Origin: Clostridiales bacterium
GTDB lineage: Bacteria > Bacillota > Clostridia > Oscillospirales > Oscillospiraceae
Assembly: GCA_004556345.1 (NCBI GenBank)
Contig: SFHQ01000019.1
Location: forward strand, 1 to 30,318
Length of the DNA stretch: 30,318 nt
Direction of reading: 5' to 3'
Below the pieces are notes generated by a model, which had not been told where the DNA came from, did not search any database, and saw only the letters and a list, made by a program, of their open reading frames with translations. Shown here piece by piece: positions 7,807 to 15,601 of this stretch. Both the position numbers and the translations under genes were made by a program. The first letter of the stretch is position 1; every line of letters starts with the position of its first letter.

Positions 7807-7822
7807 ATTTTTTTCTTTTTTC
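7807..7822. repeat. Left copy of a 16-bp direct repeat flanking the phage cluster
   Basis: ATTTTTTTCTTTTTTC occurs here, 66 bp beyond the end of the last phage gene, and again at 20880-20895, 71 bp upstream of the first. It is a candidate att core, though low complexity weakens the case. Confidence 0.4.
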
Positions 7823-7888
7823 CAGAAGTCCTTGCGTACCAATCACTCCAAGCTCTGAAAAAATTTTTATAGCCCTGCACAAACACCC

Positions 7889-8368
7889 TCACGCCGTTTC
7901 CGCAAAGCGATACTCCACCTGAAGGTGGCAGGGCAGGATCGCCTCCACCCGTTCCTTCCGCCTTGCGAAGTCCTCCGGCACCCCCACGACCCCCGGAAAG
8001 GACACCGCCACCACCTGTTTTGTCTCCGTCTCTTCCACCACCGCCGGGATGCCGCAGCCCCGCAGGGCATCGTTCATGGCCGCCAGCGTAAACGCCCCAT
8101 TGCCGATGCGCAGCAGCGCCGCGAGGGTCTCCCGCAGGGTCTCTGGGTCCTCCTGGTCCCGCTCCCGGCCCAGCAGCTCCAGCACCCGGTCCAGGCCCTC
8201 TCCCTGGGCCGTGGTCAGGTTCATTTCCTGCTGTAAGCTGGCCAGCGCATCGGCCACACCGTCCAGCGCTGCGCCCTCGCTCTGCAATTCGCCCCACTGG
8301 AACGAGCCCTCCCAGCGGTACACGCCCAGCGGCTCCAGCAGGTCCCTCAAATTTTGTCCATGGTTCAT
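7889..8368 (-). CDS. Baseplate protein, XkdU/gpI-like (DUF2313 type)
   Basis: The 159-aa protein follows the gpJ-like gene with an ATGA stop-start overlap. Length and position match the PBSX XkdU / tail protein I family, which sits at the baseplate rim and usually anchors the tail fibre. The N-terminal half is helical, with MNLTTAQGEGLDRVLELLG typical of this family; the C-terminal half is mixed, with a VVAVSFPG strand. It is the last phage gene on the strand. No fibre, chaperone, holin or endolysin gene follows before the nrdD promoter, and no clear terminator separates the two. Assignment rests on order plus family-like sequence, without a search. Confidence 0.72.
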   Translation of the reverse strand: MNHGQNLRDLLEPLGVYRWEGSFQWGELQSEGAALDGVADALASLQQEMNLTTAQGEGLDRVLELLGRERDQEDPETLRETLAALLRIGNGAFTLAAMNDALRGCGIPAVVEETETKQVVAVSFPGVVGVPEDFARRKERVEAILPCHLQVEYRFAETA

Positions 8369-9417
8369 CGCAGTTCCTCCACGGAGAGCTTCCCCAGCAC
8401 CGGCAGCTGGCCGCGCCCCACCGTCACGTCGTTCACCGGTCCCTGAATTTGATAGTTCGCCACGCCGTCCACGGCAAAAATTTTCTGCCCGATCTGCGCC
8501 AGCAGCACGTCCTGCCCCAGCAGGCTCCCGTCAAACCAGGCCCGCAGCGCCGCCTTGACCCGGTCGATGACCGGCCCCGGCAGCAGCCCTTCCTTCGGCT
8601 TCACCGAGAGGATCAGGTCCACCGTCACCGTCTCCGGGGCCATTACGTTCACGTCCACCGCGATCTCCCGTTGCTCTTCCAACACGCTCTGGACCTGCTC
8701 TACCAGCGCCGTCCCCGGTACGCCGCCCGCGGACGTAATGACCACGTCCACCGTTCCCAGCCCCCGCTTTTTCGGCAACACGTTCACCGCGCACACGCCC
8801 TCCACCGCCAGCGTCTGCTGGGCATAGGCCGCAGCGTTGGTCCCGTTGGGCAGCTGACGATAGGTCGCCAGAATGCGGGCGCGAAACGCTTCGTCCTCCT
8901 CTTCCTCTCGTCCGCCGGTAAACGCCGCCGGATTCGTGCAGGCCGCGATCCCTGCCGGGGCCACCGACATGGTCCGAATGAGGCCCGCCGCCGTGTTCCC
9001 GCTGGGTCCAGCCTCCACCGCCTGGGCCAACACATCCACCGACAGGCTCCCCGCCGAAAGCACCGCTTCCTCCACCGTCTCAAAAGCCACCTGTCCTGCC
9101 GTCAGGCCCACCGTCCCCTTGGGGATGGGCAAGTCCTCCCCCGCTGCCACCTGCACGGAAAAGCGGAGCTTCCCCTCCGCTTTGGTCGCCGCCTGCCGGG
9201 TCAGGCCCCGCAGAAACCCGTGCTTGTCCAGCGCTTCCCCCGTGGCCGTCTGGGGGAAGCACTGCTTTCGGGTCCAGTCCAGCTCTGCGTACAGCCCATA
9301 GACCTGCGCCGCCAGCGCATACAGGCGCACCGCCGCCTCCCCCGCCACGGCCTCCATGCCCGTCTGCTGGGCAAAAACCTCCGTCATCTCCTGATACAGT
9401 TCCTCTGCCGTTTTCAT
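8365..9417 (-). CDS. Baseplate wedge protein J (XkdT-like)
   Basis: The 350-aa protein is a baseplate J family member, part of the wedge that triggers sheath contraction in contractile tails. Visible family traits are a helical N-terminus, a central GTVGLTAGQVAFETVEEAVL strand region, and the segment TGGREEEEDEAFRARILA followed by LPNGTNAAAYAQQTLAVEGV, which is characteristic of J proteins. The ATG has AGGAG 7 nt upstream. It sits between the gp25-like wedge gene and the gpI-like gene, the usual order in PBSX and P2-type tails. Length is normal, with no sign of truncation. Confidence 0.9.
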   Translation of the reverse strand: MKTAEELYQEMTEVFAQQTGMEAVAGEAAVRLYALAAQVYGLYAELDWTRKQCFPQTATGEALDKHGFLRGLTRQAATKAEGKLRFSVQVAAGEDLPIPKGTVGLTAGQVAFETVEEAVLSAGSLSVDVLAQAVEAGPSGNTAAGLIRTMSVAPAGIAACTNPAAFTGGREEEEDEAFRARILATYRQLPNGTNAAAYAQQTLAVEGVCAVNVLPKKRGLGTVDVVITSAGGVPGTALVEQVQSVLEEQREIAVDVNVMAPETVTVDLILSVKPKEGLLPGPVIDRVKAALRAWFDGSLLGQDVLLAQIGQKIFAVDGVANYQIQGPVNDVTVGRGQLPVLGKLSVEELR

Positions 9418-9442
9418 GCTCTCGCTCCTTCCTCTTCGCTGC

Positions 9443-9805
9443 TCAAGTCCCGATCACAAGGTCGCTGGCGTCCAGGGTCACGTCCAGACGCTCGTCTTCC
9501 CAGGCCACGGAGACCGTCAAGGTCTGCGACTCCTCCTCCCAGACCGCCCCCAGCACCCGTAAGTCCCGCTCCCCGGCCAATGCCTCCGCCGCGTAGCTGG
9601 CCCCCAATGCGCCCCGCGCCGAGGGCTTCTCCCGAAAAATCTGATAGAGCCGGCTCCCCACCTCCGGCAGCAGCGGAAATTTCCCCCGCCGGGCCGTCAA
9701 TAGAAAGTACACCCGCTCCAAGACCGCCTCGGCCCCACTGGCCGAGGCAAAGCCGCCCACGCCGTCTGGCACATAATCGCCGTTTCGCAGCTTCGCCGCC
9801 GTCAT
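9443..9805 (-). CDS. Baseplate wedge protein, gp25/XkdS-like (DUF2634)
   Basis: The 120-aa protein begins with an ATG that overlaps the stop of the spike gene (ATGA), with AGGAG 8 nt upstream. The segment ERVYFLLTARRGKFPLLPEVGSRLY shows the conserved lysozyme-like gp25/XkdS core: an 'LLTxRGxFPxxPxxGS' pattern followed by alternating strands near DVTLDASDLV. In contractile tails this subunit joins gpJ in the wedge. A longer in-frame ORF extends upstream over the spike gene but has no better start. Confidence 0.85.
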   Translation of the reverse strand: MTAAKLRNGDYVPDGVGGFASASGAEAVLERVYFLLTARRGKFPLLPEVGSRLYQIFREKPSARGALGASYAAEALAGERDLRVLGAVWEEESQTLTVSVAWEDERLDVTLDASDLVIGT

Positions 9806-10173
9806 ACTTCCATCTCCTTCCCGTTCACCGAAAGGCTGCCTGCGATCTCCACCGGCCCCATCAAACAGATGCGCCCATCCGCCGTCAGCCGAATGCCCAC
9901 GCCATTCTTCACCGAAAGAAACACCTCCCCCGCCGGGACCTTCTGCCCCGCCGGCGTTCCCACGATGCAGGGCGCCCCCTCCGCTCCGCCCTTCACCACC
10001 AGGACGGTATCCCCCCGCTTCGGTGTCCAGTGATACCCGCCGGGCAGACACAGTGCCACGTCCCGCCGCTCCCCGGCCAGTGCCACCCCCGCCGGGGCGC
10101 CGGGGACCGTCACCTGCCCCAGCTCTGCCGTCGTCTCTTCCAGTTCCGTCTGTCTCCGCTGTGACAGCCACAT
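9802..10173 (-). CDS. Baseplate spike/gpV-like OB-fold protein
   Basis: The 123-aa protein starts at an ATG with AGGAGG 9 nt upstream; a TTG further upstream at 10206 is less likely. The middle has an OB-fold look (PKRGDTVLVVKGGAEGAP then IVGTPAG). The C-terminus has short repeated strands (GVGIRLTADGRICLMG, SLSVNGKEMEV), as in spike proteins of the gpV/gp45 type that tip contractile tails. The position between hub and gp25-like gene fits. PBSX has XkdR (DUF2577) at this point, so it may be called by that name. The membrane-piercing tip is short compared with phage spikes. Confidence 0.72.
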   Translation of the reverse strand: MWLSQRRQTELEETTAELGQVTVPGAPAGVALAGERRDVALCLPGGYHWTPKRGDTVLVVKGGAEGAPCIVGTPAGQKVPAGEVFLSVKNGVGIRLTADGRICLMGPVEIAGSLSVNGKEMEV

Positions 10174-10202
10174 AAAAATCGACCTCCTTGTTTCCACAAA
10201 AT

Positions 10203-11156
10203 TCAAAGCACCGCGTCAGGCTTTCCCAACGTCAGCTTCGTCGCGCACCCGCGCTCTCCCAGCGTCACCTGGCTCTCCCGCACCCGCCACCGGCCCGGAC
10301 CCTTCCAGCCCGGCAAAGCCAGCTGCACCAGATCCCCCGGCCATGCCGCAAAGGGGAGGGCCACCGTCACTGCTGCGGTCTTCCGCTCCGCCGCCGACCG
10401 GTCCAGCTGAAACTGCGCCCGGTATCGTCTGGCCTGATACCCCGTGTCTCTCGGCAGCAGCAGGACCCGGCTGCACCGCCCGCCTTCCCGCCGAAAGGCC
10501 GCGTTCTCCACCGTCTGCCGCACCAGCCCCGTCACGTCCTTCACCGTCACCTGGGACAGCACACCATATCGCTTGTCCCGCCAAACGACTTCCGTCACCG
10601 GGCTGGTCCCGTCCAAAGATAGCACCGTCCGATCCTCCCAGCCGTGCAGCGCCAGCTGCCCCGTCCGGGTAAAGCGTGGTGTCGCCCCGCCGTGGTAGCG
10701 GGCAAAGTCATACAGCACCTTCCAGCAGCTGCTCCCCGACCCCACCGAAAACCCCGCCGCCGCAGGCAGCGAGACCGGCTTTGCCAGCCGGATCCCAAAG
10801 GGCGTCACATACCGCCGCAGGATCTCCCCCAGCGTCGCCTGCCCAAAGTCCGCCGCCTCCGCCTGGTTGTCCAGCAAGAGCGCCTGCAAGCCTCGCCCGG
10901 AAAGCTCCGCCACGCACCCCTCCTCGGACCAGCGCACCTCGCACTCGTCCACCACGCCAACAAAGCACAGGGCCCCGTCGTGAAACACCTGCATCCGCGT
11001 CCCCGCCGCGAGCGTCTCCTCCTGCCCCACGCTCCAAAGCGTCTTGACCCAAAAGCTGTCACAGGGCGACCCCAGCCCATAGTCCAGCCGCCACGCCACG
11101 GGGCTCGGCAGCGTATACGCCTTGCCGTCATAACAGTTCAGCCGCCATTCCGTCAT
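10203..11156 (-). CDS. Baseplate hub protein, XkdQ-like
   Basis: The 317-aa protein follows the LysM gene and has GGAGG 8 nt before its ATG. Position and size match the PBSX XkdQ family, the gp27/gpD-like hub that joins the tube to the spike. Visible features are an N-terminal strand-rich domain with DSFWVKTLW and FVGVVDECEV, a central helix-turn region (LGEILRRYVTPFGIRL, WKVLYDFARYHGG) and a C-terminal beta domain ending in WRVRESQVTLGERG. These follow the usual hub pattern of two barrel-like halves. Confidence 0.82.
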   Translation of the reverse strand: MTEWRLNCYDGKAYTLPSPVAWRLDYGLGSPCDSFWVKTLWSVGQEETLAAGTRMQVFHDGALCFVGVVDECEVRWSEEGCVAELSGRGLQALLLDNQAEAADFGQATLGEILRRYVTPFGIRLAKPVSLPAAAGFSVGSGSSCWKVLYDFARYHGGATPRFTRTGQLALHGWEDRTVLSLDGTSPVTEVVWRDKRYGVLSQVTVKDVTGLVRQTVENAAFRREGGRCSRVLLLPRDTGYQARRYRAQFQLDRSAAERKTAAVTVALPFAAWPGDLVQLALPGWKGPGRWRVRESQVTLGERGCATKLTLGKPDAVL

Positions 11157-11171
11157 CTCCGCTCCCTCCCT

Positions 11172-11774
11172 TCACTTCACGCGCAGCCGTTCACCTGCCG
11201 AGATCCGGTTCGGATTTTTCAGCTGAGGGTTCCATACCAACAGCTGTCCCAAGGTCATCCCCCGGCTCTGGGCGATCCCCCAAAGCGTCTCTCCCTGGGT
11301 CACGGTATGATACTCCGCCCCGGCAGCCGCGCCGCCATTCCCCGCAGAGCTTGGTGCCGCAGGCTTCGAGACAGCGCCTGGCGTTTTCTTCTGCCCCACC
11401 GGTACCAGCTTCTGGCGGTACCGGTTCTCATCCTCCCAAAATGTAAACGTGTACCGCACATAGTCCTGCTTCGGCTCCTGGGCCAGTGCCAGCCCCACAA
11501 AATAGACGTTGGCGCTCTGCCACACCGGATGGATCAGCATCCCCGGCCCCTCCTGATAAAAAACAGATGCCAGCTTCCGAAACTCGTCATAGGCCTCCGG
11601 CCCGAAAAACTCCCCCTCGCCCTCCATCACCCGTCGGGTCAGCCCCAGGTTCTGCAGCGCATACCGCCCAAAGGGCACCTTCTGCACCGCCACCTGCCGC
11701 TGATACGTGATGCGATACGTCCGGGGATTGTGGGGCCATACATAGCTCTTATACTGCATCGGCGTCAACGCCAC
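11172..11774 (-). CDS. LysM tail protein, XkdP-like
   Basis: The start is a GTG with AAGGAGG 7 nt upstream, giving 200 aa; an upstream GTG at 11792 overlaps the ribosome binding site. Residues about 1-125 form the conserved XkdP N-terminal domain (YKSYVWPHNPRTYRI, YVRYTFTFWED). A Pro/Ala/Gly linker leads to a C-terminal LysM domain (YHTVTQGETLWGIAQSRG, NPNRISAGERLRV). In PBSX-type particles this protein links the tape/tube end to the baseplate; LysM binds glycans. PBSX has the tape measure xkdO immediately upstream, and no such gene is present here. Confidence 0.88.
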   Translation of the reverse strand: MALTPMQYKSYVWPHNPRTYRITYQRQVAVQKVPFGRYALQNLGLTRRVMEGEGEFFGPEAYDEFRKLASVFYQEGPGMLIHPVWQSANVYFVGLALAQEPKQDYVRYTFTFWEDENRYRQKLVPVGQKKTPGAVSKPAAPSSAGNGGAAAGAEYHTVTQGETLWGIAQSRGMTLGQLLVWNPQLKNPNRISAGERLRVK

Positions 11775-11804
11775 GCCCTTCCCTCCTTTCACAAATCAAA
11801 ACGC

Positions 11805-12287
11805 TTAATACAGCGAAAACCCACCGTCATACCGCCGCGCATCCCGCTGCACCGCCCGGTCCAAATGTTCCACTGTCTCCGCCCGCTGCGACCAGCCGGG
11901 CAAAGCCAGCGGAACCACTTGCCCCCGTTCTTCTCCCAGAACCAGCCGTTCCACCCGCCCGACCTTCCCCATCGCCGCATACAGCGCCCCCCGCGCTGCC
12001 TGCTTCGTCTGGCGTTCCGCCAACGCCATGGGGAGCACAGCTTGCTCTTCCGCCAGCGGCCCGGACGAACTCTCTCCTGCCGTACCCCCGCCCGCTTCCC
12101 GCTGCTCCGTCCAAACCATCCGCGCTCCGTCGTTCTCGATCTGTTTCCCGCTGGTCTGGCCCGCAGAGCTTCCTCCTTCCGCCTCCTCGCCCTGCTTCGT
12201 TCTTCTCTGCCTGCTCACGCTCTGCGCCGGAGCCGGCACCACCACGTTCTCTTCCTCGGAAAGCCAGTCCTCCAAATAGTTCCTCAT
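11805..12287 (-). CDS. 160-aa phage protein of unknown function, in the tape-measure slot
   Basis: The ATG overlaps the stop of the tail chaperone gene (ATGA) and has GGAGG 6 nt upstream. Residues 1-85 are low complexity and probably disordered, rich in Ser, Gly, Glu and Gln. Residues about 90-150 are more ordered (MALAERQTKQAARGALYAAM), and the protein ends in AVQRDARRYDGGFSLY. There is no membrane segment, coiled-coil array or repeat pattern like that of a tape measure. It occupies the place where PBSX-like tails encode a tape measure of over a thousand residues. I do not recognise its family. Confidence 0.75.
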   Translation of the reverse strand: MRNYLEDWLSEEENVVVPAPAQSVSRQRRTKQGEEAEGGSSAGQTSGKQIENDGARMVWTEQREAGGGTAGESSSGPLAEEQAVLPMALAERQTKQAARGALYAAMGKVGRVERLVLGEERGQVVPLALPGWSQRAETVEHLDRAVQRDARRYDGGFSLY

Positions 12288-12928
12288 GCCAAGCCTCCCT
12301 CCTTCAGCCGTGCATACCGCGCCCAGTCAAACCCGGCGTTTTCCTCTCGGACGACAGCCCCAGTCTCCTGCCCGCACACCGGGCACCGGGCCTGCTCCAG
12401 CTTCGCCCGGCAGCTGGGACACAGGGCCGCTTCCGCCTCTTCCTCGTCCAGCAGCAGCTGCACCGCGCACCAGAGATAATCCTCCTCCGTCATCTCCCGC
12501 ACCCGCTGCTCCGTGGGCAGCGCCCCAAAGGTTTTCAGCACCCGCCACTTCAGCCGCTGTCTCGGCTGCGCCGCCAAACTGGCCTTGAGTGCGTCCAATC
12601 GTTTCTCTCCCAGCCCAAGCCCCACGCCCTTCTCCCGGCGAAACGCAGCCCAGCGCTCTGCCAAGGCTTCAATTTCTTCCGCAGACAGCCCGTCCAGCAC
12701 CGCACGCCCATCCGCATACACCCGCTCGCCTGCACAGACCAGCGCCCGCGCCACCAGACAGGCGTTGGCGCAGAGCGGCAGGTCCATCTCGTTCACCGCC
12801 AGCTCCATGGCCTCCCGCCGGACCTGCATCTCCTCCGTCTCCGTCAGCAGCCGCAAGGCCCGGCCCCCCTCTAAAGGGAGCAGGGCCGCCGGAGCCGATA
12901 CCTTCAACCAATCCGGGGTCTTCTTCAT
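12284..12928 (-). CDS. Tail assembly chaperone-like protein with C-terminal zinc ribbon
   Basis: The 214-aa protein starts with an ATGA overlap on the tube gene. Coming just after sheath and tube, it sits where XkdN or gpG-type tail chaperones are found. The body is helical (YLWCAVQLLLDEEEAEAAL). Near the C-terminus is a CPSC..CPVCG pair about 14 residues apart, a zinc-ribbon pattern I do not expect in tail chaperones. The chaperone role is inferred from position; the sequence alone does not prove it. I saw no obvious frameshifted extension. Confidence 0.65.
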   Translation of the reverse strand: MKKTPDWLKVSAPAALLPLEGGRALRLLTETEEMQVRREAMELAVNEMDLPLCANACLVARALVCAGERVYADGRAVLDGLSAEEIEALAERWAAFRREKGVGLGLGEKRLDALKASLAAQPRQRLKWRVLKTFGALPTEQRVREMTEEDYLWCAVQLLLDEEEAEAALCPSCRAKLEQARCPVCGQETGAVVREENAGFDWARYARLKEGGLA

Positions 12929-13311
12929 GCCGTCTCGATCCTCCTTCCGGCCACCACCGTGACCTTCTCCACCACGGAAGCGCCCAGCGCCCCCGTCTCG
13001 CCGATCTTGCTCCACTGGCACCCGCTGTAAATGACCCGTCGGTCCGGCTTGCAGATGACCAGGCTGAAATCCTCCAAGTCATAAAAATTGATGCCGTCTG
13101 CCAGCGCCTCATCCGTGGCATACATGCGCGTCAGCTCCAGCACATGCTTGCTCTGCCCCGGAATGGTCGCCACCGGCTCCTTCTCGCCAAAGGCCTCCAC
13201 CGTCGTGCTGCTCCGGGTGGTCTGCGCCGTGTACCCCTGCACCACCGCCACCTTCTTTCCGTTGACCTCCAAATAAATATCCCGACTGGTCGGGATCATG
13301 TTTACCGCCAT
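12925..13311 (-). CDS. Tail tube (core) protein, XkdM-like
   Basis: The 128-aa protein has AGGAGG 7 nt before its ATG and lies 16 bp after the sheath gene. It carries the tube-family N-terminus MIPTSRDIYLEVNGKKVA, the central EAFGEKEPVATIPGQSKHVLEL strand pair, and a C-terminal VEKVTVVAGRR strand. These match the XkdM/gp19-like inner tube that stacks as rings inside the sheath. Sheath plus tube as separate adjacent genes shows this is a contractile tail. Confidence 0.9.
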   Translation of the reverse strand: MAVNMIPTSRDIYLEVNGKKVAVVQGYTAQTTRSSTTVEAFGEKEPVATIPGQSKHVLELTRMYATDEALADGINFYDLEDFSLVICKPDRRVIYSGCQWSKIGETGALGASVVEKVTVVAGRRIETA

Positions 13312-13327
13312 GTCACAGCCTCCTTTC

Positions 13328-14371
13328 TCACACCGTCACCTCTGCGCTCAGCCAGATCTGATCCATCCCATGGGTCACCGTAAATCCGAATGTCACAAGG
13401 CAGATCCCCGGCTCGTCCGCCAGCGCCGTCACCTCCACCGCGTCGTACCCGGTGATGACCTCCGCCGCCAGCTTCCGCTCCAGCACTTCCACCACGAGGG
13501 ACTGCACCGCCCCCCTCGTCTGGGCCGTGTTCTTCGCTCTGGGGAATCTGGCCCGCAGCGCCTCCCGCACGCCGGGGATCACGTCGTCTACCACCAGAAT
13601 GGTCGTGAGGTCCCGCCAGGTCTGGTCGCTGGCCTGTCCCGTTTTCGTCCGGGTCGTCACGCCCCGGATCACCCAGCAGCTGCCGCCCACGCGCTCCACC
13701 GGCGTCACGCCGCCACGGATCAGCGCATCGACCTCACTCTCGTCCAATCGCTTCTCCAAGGCGGAAATGCCCTGCAATTCCGCCCCGCCCAAAGGCAGCG
13801 CCGGGTCACTCCCGCCGCAGATGGCTCCCGCCACCGCCGCGGCCACCCACGCGCCGCCCGCCTCCTGCGAGACCGCCGGAGCCACCAAAACGACCCGCTC
13901 GCTGTTCAGCTCCCCGGCCCGTTTGACCAGCGCCTCTGCCGTCTCCCCAGCGGCTCCGGCAACGACAGCGATGCGCTCTCTTCGTTCCGCCGACGCGCTC
14001 ATCACGCTGTCTCGCAGTTTCTGCTGCACCGCCAGCTTCTCGCTGTCGCAGACCACGACGTTCACGCCCTCCTGCTCCTGCACCAGGGCAAACGCCGCGG
14101 CATAGCCGCTCTCCTCCGCCACCGGCACCGCCAGCACCCGCGCCGCGCCGTTGGCCAGTAAGATCTTCACCAGCGCCGTCAGCCCATCCTCTGCGCCAAA
14201 GGTTTCTGCTGCCTGCCGGTAGCTTCCCAGGGCATACAGCGTCCCCGCCGTTCCCTTCCGGCTCTCGGCGATCACAGCCGCTATCCCCCGCCGGTTCCCC
14301 CGCTGGGCCGCCGCCGTGGCCGTGTAGGCAGAATACACCCCCGGCCGCTCGTGGTTTGTCACTCGTTCCAT
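13328..14371 (-). CDS. Contractile tail sheath protein, XkdK-like
   Basis: The 347-aa protein begins with ERPGVYSAYTATAAAQ, the typical sheath N-terminus, followed by repeated alpha/beta segments. It ends in the conserved sheath C-terminal domain (RARFPRAKNTAQTRGAVQ then VTALADEPGICLVTFGF, with an MDQIWLSAEVTV end strand). Sheath proteins form the outer tube that contracts and drives the inner tube into a target. It overlaps the preceding gene by 13 bp and has AAGGAG 10 nt upstream. It is shorter than the PBSX sheath (about 466 aa), so a middle domain may be reduced. Confidence 0.92.
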   Translation of the reverse strand: MERVTNHERPGVYSAYTATAAAQRGNRRGIAAVIAESRKGTAGTLYALGSYRQAAETFGAEDGLTALVKILLANGAARVLAVPVAEESGYAAAFALVQEQEGVNVVVCDSEKLAVQQKLRDSVMSASAERRERIAVVAGAAGETAEALVKRAGELNSERVVLVAPAVSQEAGGAWVAAAVAGAICGGSDPALPLGGAELQGISALEKRLDESEVDALIRGGVTPVERVGGSCWVIRGVTTRTKTGQASDQTWRDLTTILVVDDVIPGVREALRARFPRAKNTAQTRGAVQSLVVEVLERKLAAEVITGYDAVEVTALADEPGICLVTFGFTVTHGMDQIWLSAEVTV

Positions 14372-14877
14372 TCTTTCACTTCTCCTTTCACGCGGAAGCC
14401 CACCAATGCCCCGCTCTCGCTCGTCACCGCCGTCAGCATTCCCCGGCAGACGGCTTGTAGCTTCCCGCGAAAGCTCCCGCTCTCCCGGTCAAAGCCCGTC
14501 TCACCCACGGACCACTTCTCCACCGCAAACCCCTCCGGTCCGCCCCGCAGAAACGCCTCTGCCACCCGGTCCACTAAGGCCCGGCAGCCACGCTCGCCGT
14601 CCTGCCTGGGACTGTACAGCGTCACCAAAAATTTCACGCTCACCTTCTGCCCAAACGCCTCCGTCCAGCTCCTGGTCTCCGCGTCGTACCGCTGCCCCAG
14701 ATAGTTCTGAAACCCGGCGCTGCCTGCCTCGACCTCCTTCACCTGCACCACCGCCAGGGGCGCCGTCAGCGCCCCCACCCGGTCCTTGGGCCAGGCCGTC
14801 ATGCTCTCCACGCCCTGGGCCGTGAGATAGTCCGTCATCGCCTGCCGCAGCGCCGCAAGGCCATGCACTCCCGTCAA
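14359..14877 (-). CDS. Tail completion/connector protein (XkdJ position)
   Basis: This 172-aa protein starts at a TTG that overlaps the previous stop (TTGA), with AGGAGG 7 nt upstream. The segment WTEAFGQKVSVKFLVTLYSPRQDG and the C-terminal RGKLQAVCRGMLTAV resemble tail-terminator or completion proteins that cap the tube next to the head. Its position just upstream of the sheath gene supports that. The exact family is uncertain. Confidence 0.65.
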   Translation of the reverse strand: MTGVHGLAALRQAMTDYLTAQGVESMTAWPKDRVGALTAPLAVVQVKEVEAGSAGFQNYLGQRYDAETRSWTEAFGQKVSVKFLVTLYSPRQDGERGCRALVDRVAEAFLRGGPEGFAVEKWSVGETGFDRESGSFRGKLQAVCRGMLTAVTSESGALVGFRVKGEVKEWNE

Positions 14878-15215
14878 GCCGCATCCTCCTCTCTCCGCCG
14901 CAGGGCCGCCTGCCAGCAGATGCTCTCTTCCCCGGCCCTGAGCTTCCTGGCGTTCACCACGTCATAGCGCCGCGCCTTCCACTGCAAAACAAGCGGTCCC
15001 TCCGTGTCAAATGGCAGCGCCGCCTCCGCCAGGCAAAGCCCCTTCTCCTGCCGGGAAACGCCCCGCTCCGTCGGCACCCACTGCCATTCCCGGTCCAGCA
15101 CCGGCCGCACCACGGCCAGCCCCTCGCCCAGACACCGACCGTCCTTCCAAAGGGAAATGGCCACGCCATACTTGGCCAGCACCGTCCGAACATATCCACC
15201 AAACGTTGTTCTCAA
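14874..15215 (-). CDS. Head closure-like protein (XkdH/I position)
   Basis: The 113-aa protein starts at a TTG overlapping the previous stop (TTGA), with GGAGG 7 nt upstream; a longer in-frame ORF overlaps the connector gene. The product is a small beta-rich protein (YGVAISLWKDGRCLGE, GPLVLQWKARRYDVVNARKL) with the usual form of head-closure proteins between the portal ring and tail. Function is assigned by position and size. Confidence 0.6.
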   Translation of the reverse strand: MRTTFGGYVRTVLAKYGVAISLWKDGRCLGEGLAVVRPVLDREWQWVPTERGVSRQEKGLCLAEAALPFDTEGPLVLQWKARRYDVVNARKLRAGEESICWQAALRRREEDAA

Positions 15216-15598
15216 CCCTCCACCTCCCAAAAGGCAAATCCCTCGTCTCTGGCATAGGGGGCCATCAGCCGCTCCGCCTGCCGCCGCAGGGCGTTGGCGC
15301 TCTCCTCCGCCGTCTGTCCTTCCGTTTCCCGCACCGAGAGGTCCCCTGCGGAAAATGACACCACCCGGCCCGACCCCTGTTCCCAGGCCGTCTCCATGGC
15401 CGCCAGCGCCCCCCAGGCACAGGCCACCGTCAGCGCGTCGCCGCAGTCCTCCTCTGTCACGCCCTCGCGCAGCCGTCCGCGCCAAGCGCCCAGTTCCCCG
15501 GCGCACAGGACGGAGAGGATCTTCTCCTCCCCGTCCGTCATGGCCCGCCCGGCGAGCTCCCTGGCCGCCGCCAGGATCTCCTCCGTCGTCACCGCCAT
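15212..15598 (-). CDS. Head-tail connector (gp6-like) protein
   Basis: The 128-aa, mostly helical protein lies 3 bp after the capsid gene with GGAGG 7 nt before its ATG. It opens TTEEILAAARELAGRAMT and continues with several short helices (VTEEDCGDALTVACAWGALAAMETAW), the all-helical pattern of gp6/gp15-type connectors that seal the portal after packaging. Position is as in PBSX xkdH and HK97-like phages. A database search would settle the family name. Confidence 0.68.
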   Translation of the reverse strand: MAVTTEEILAAARELAGRAMTDGEEKILSVLCAGELGAWRGRLREGVTEEDCGDALTVACAWGALAAMETAWEQGSGRVVSFSAGDLSVRETEGQTAEESANALRRQAERLMAPYARDEGFAFWEVEG

Positions 15599-15601
15599 GG
15601 C

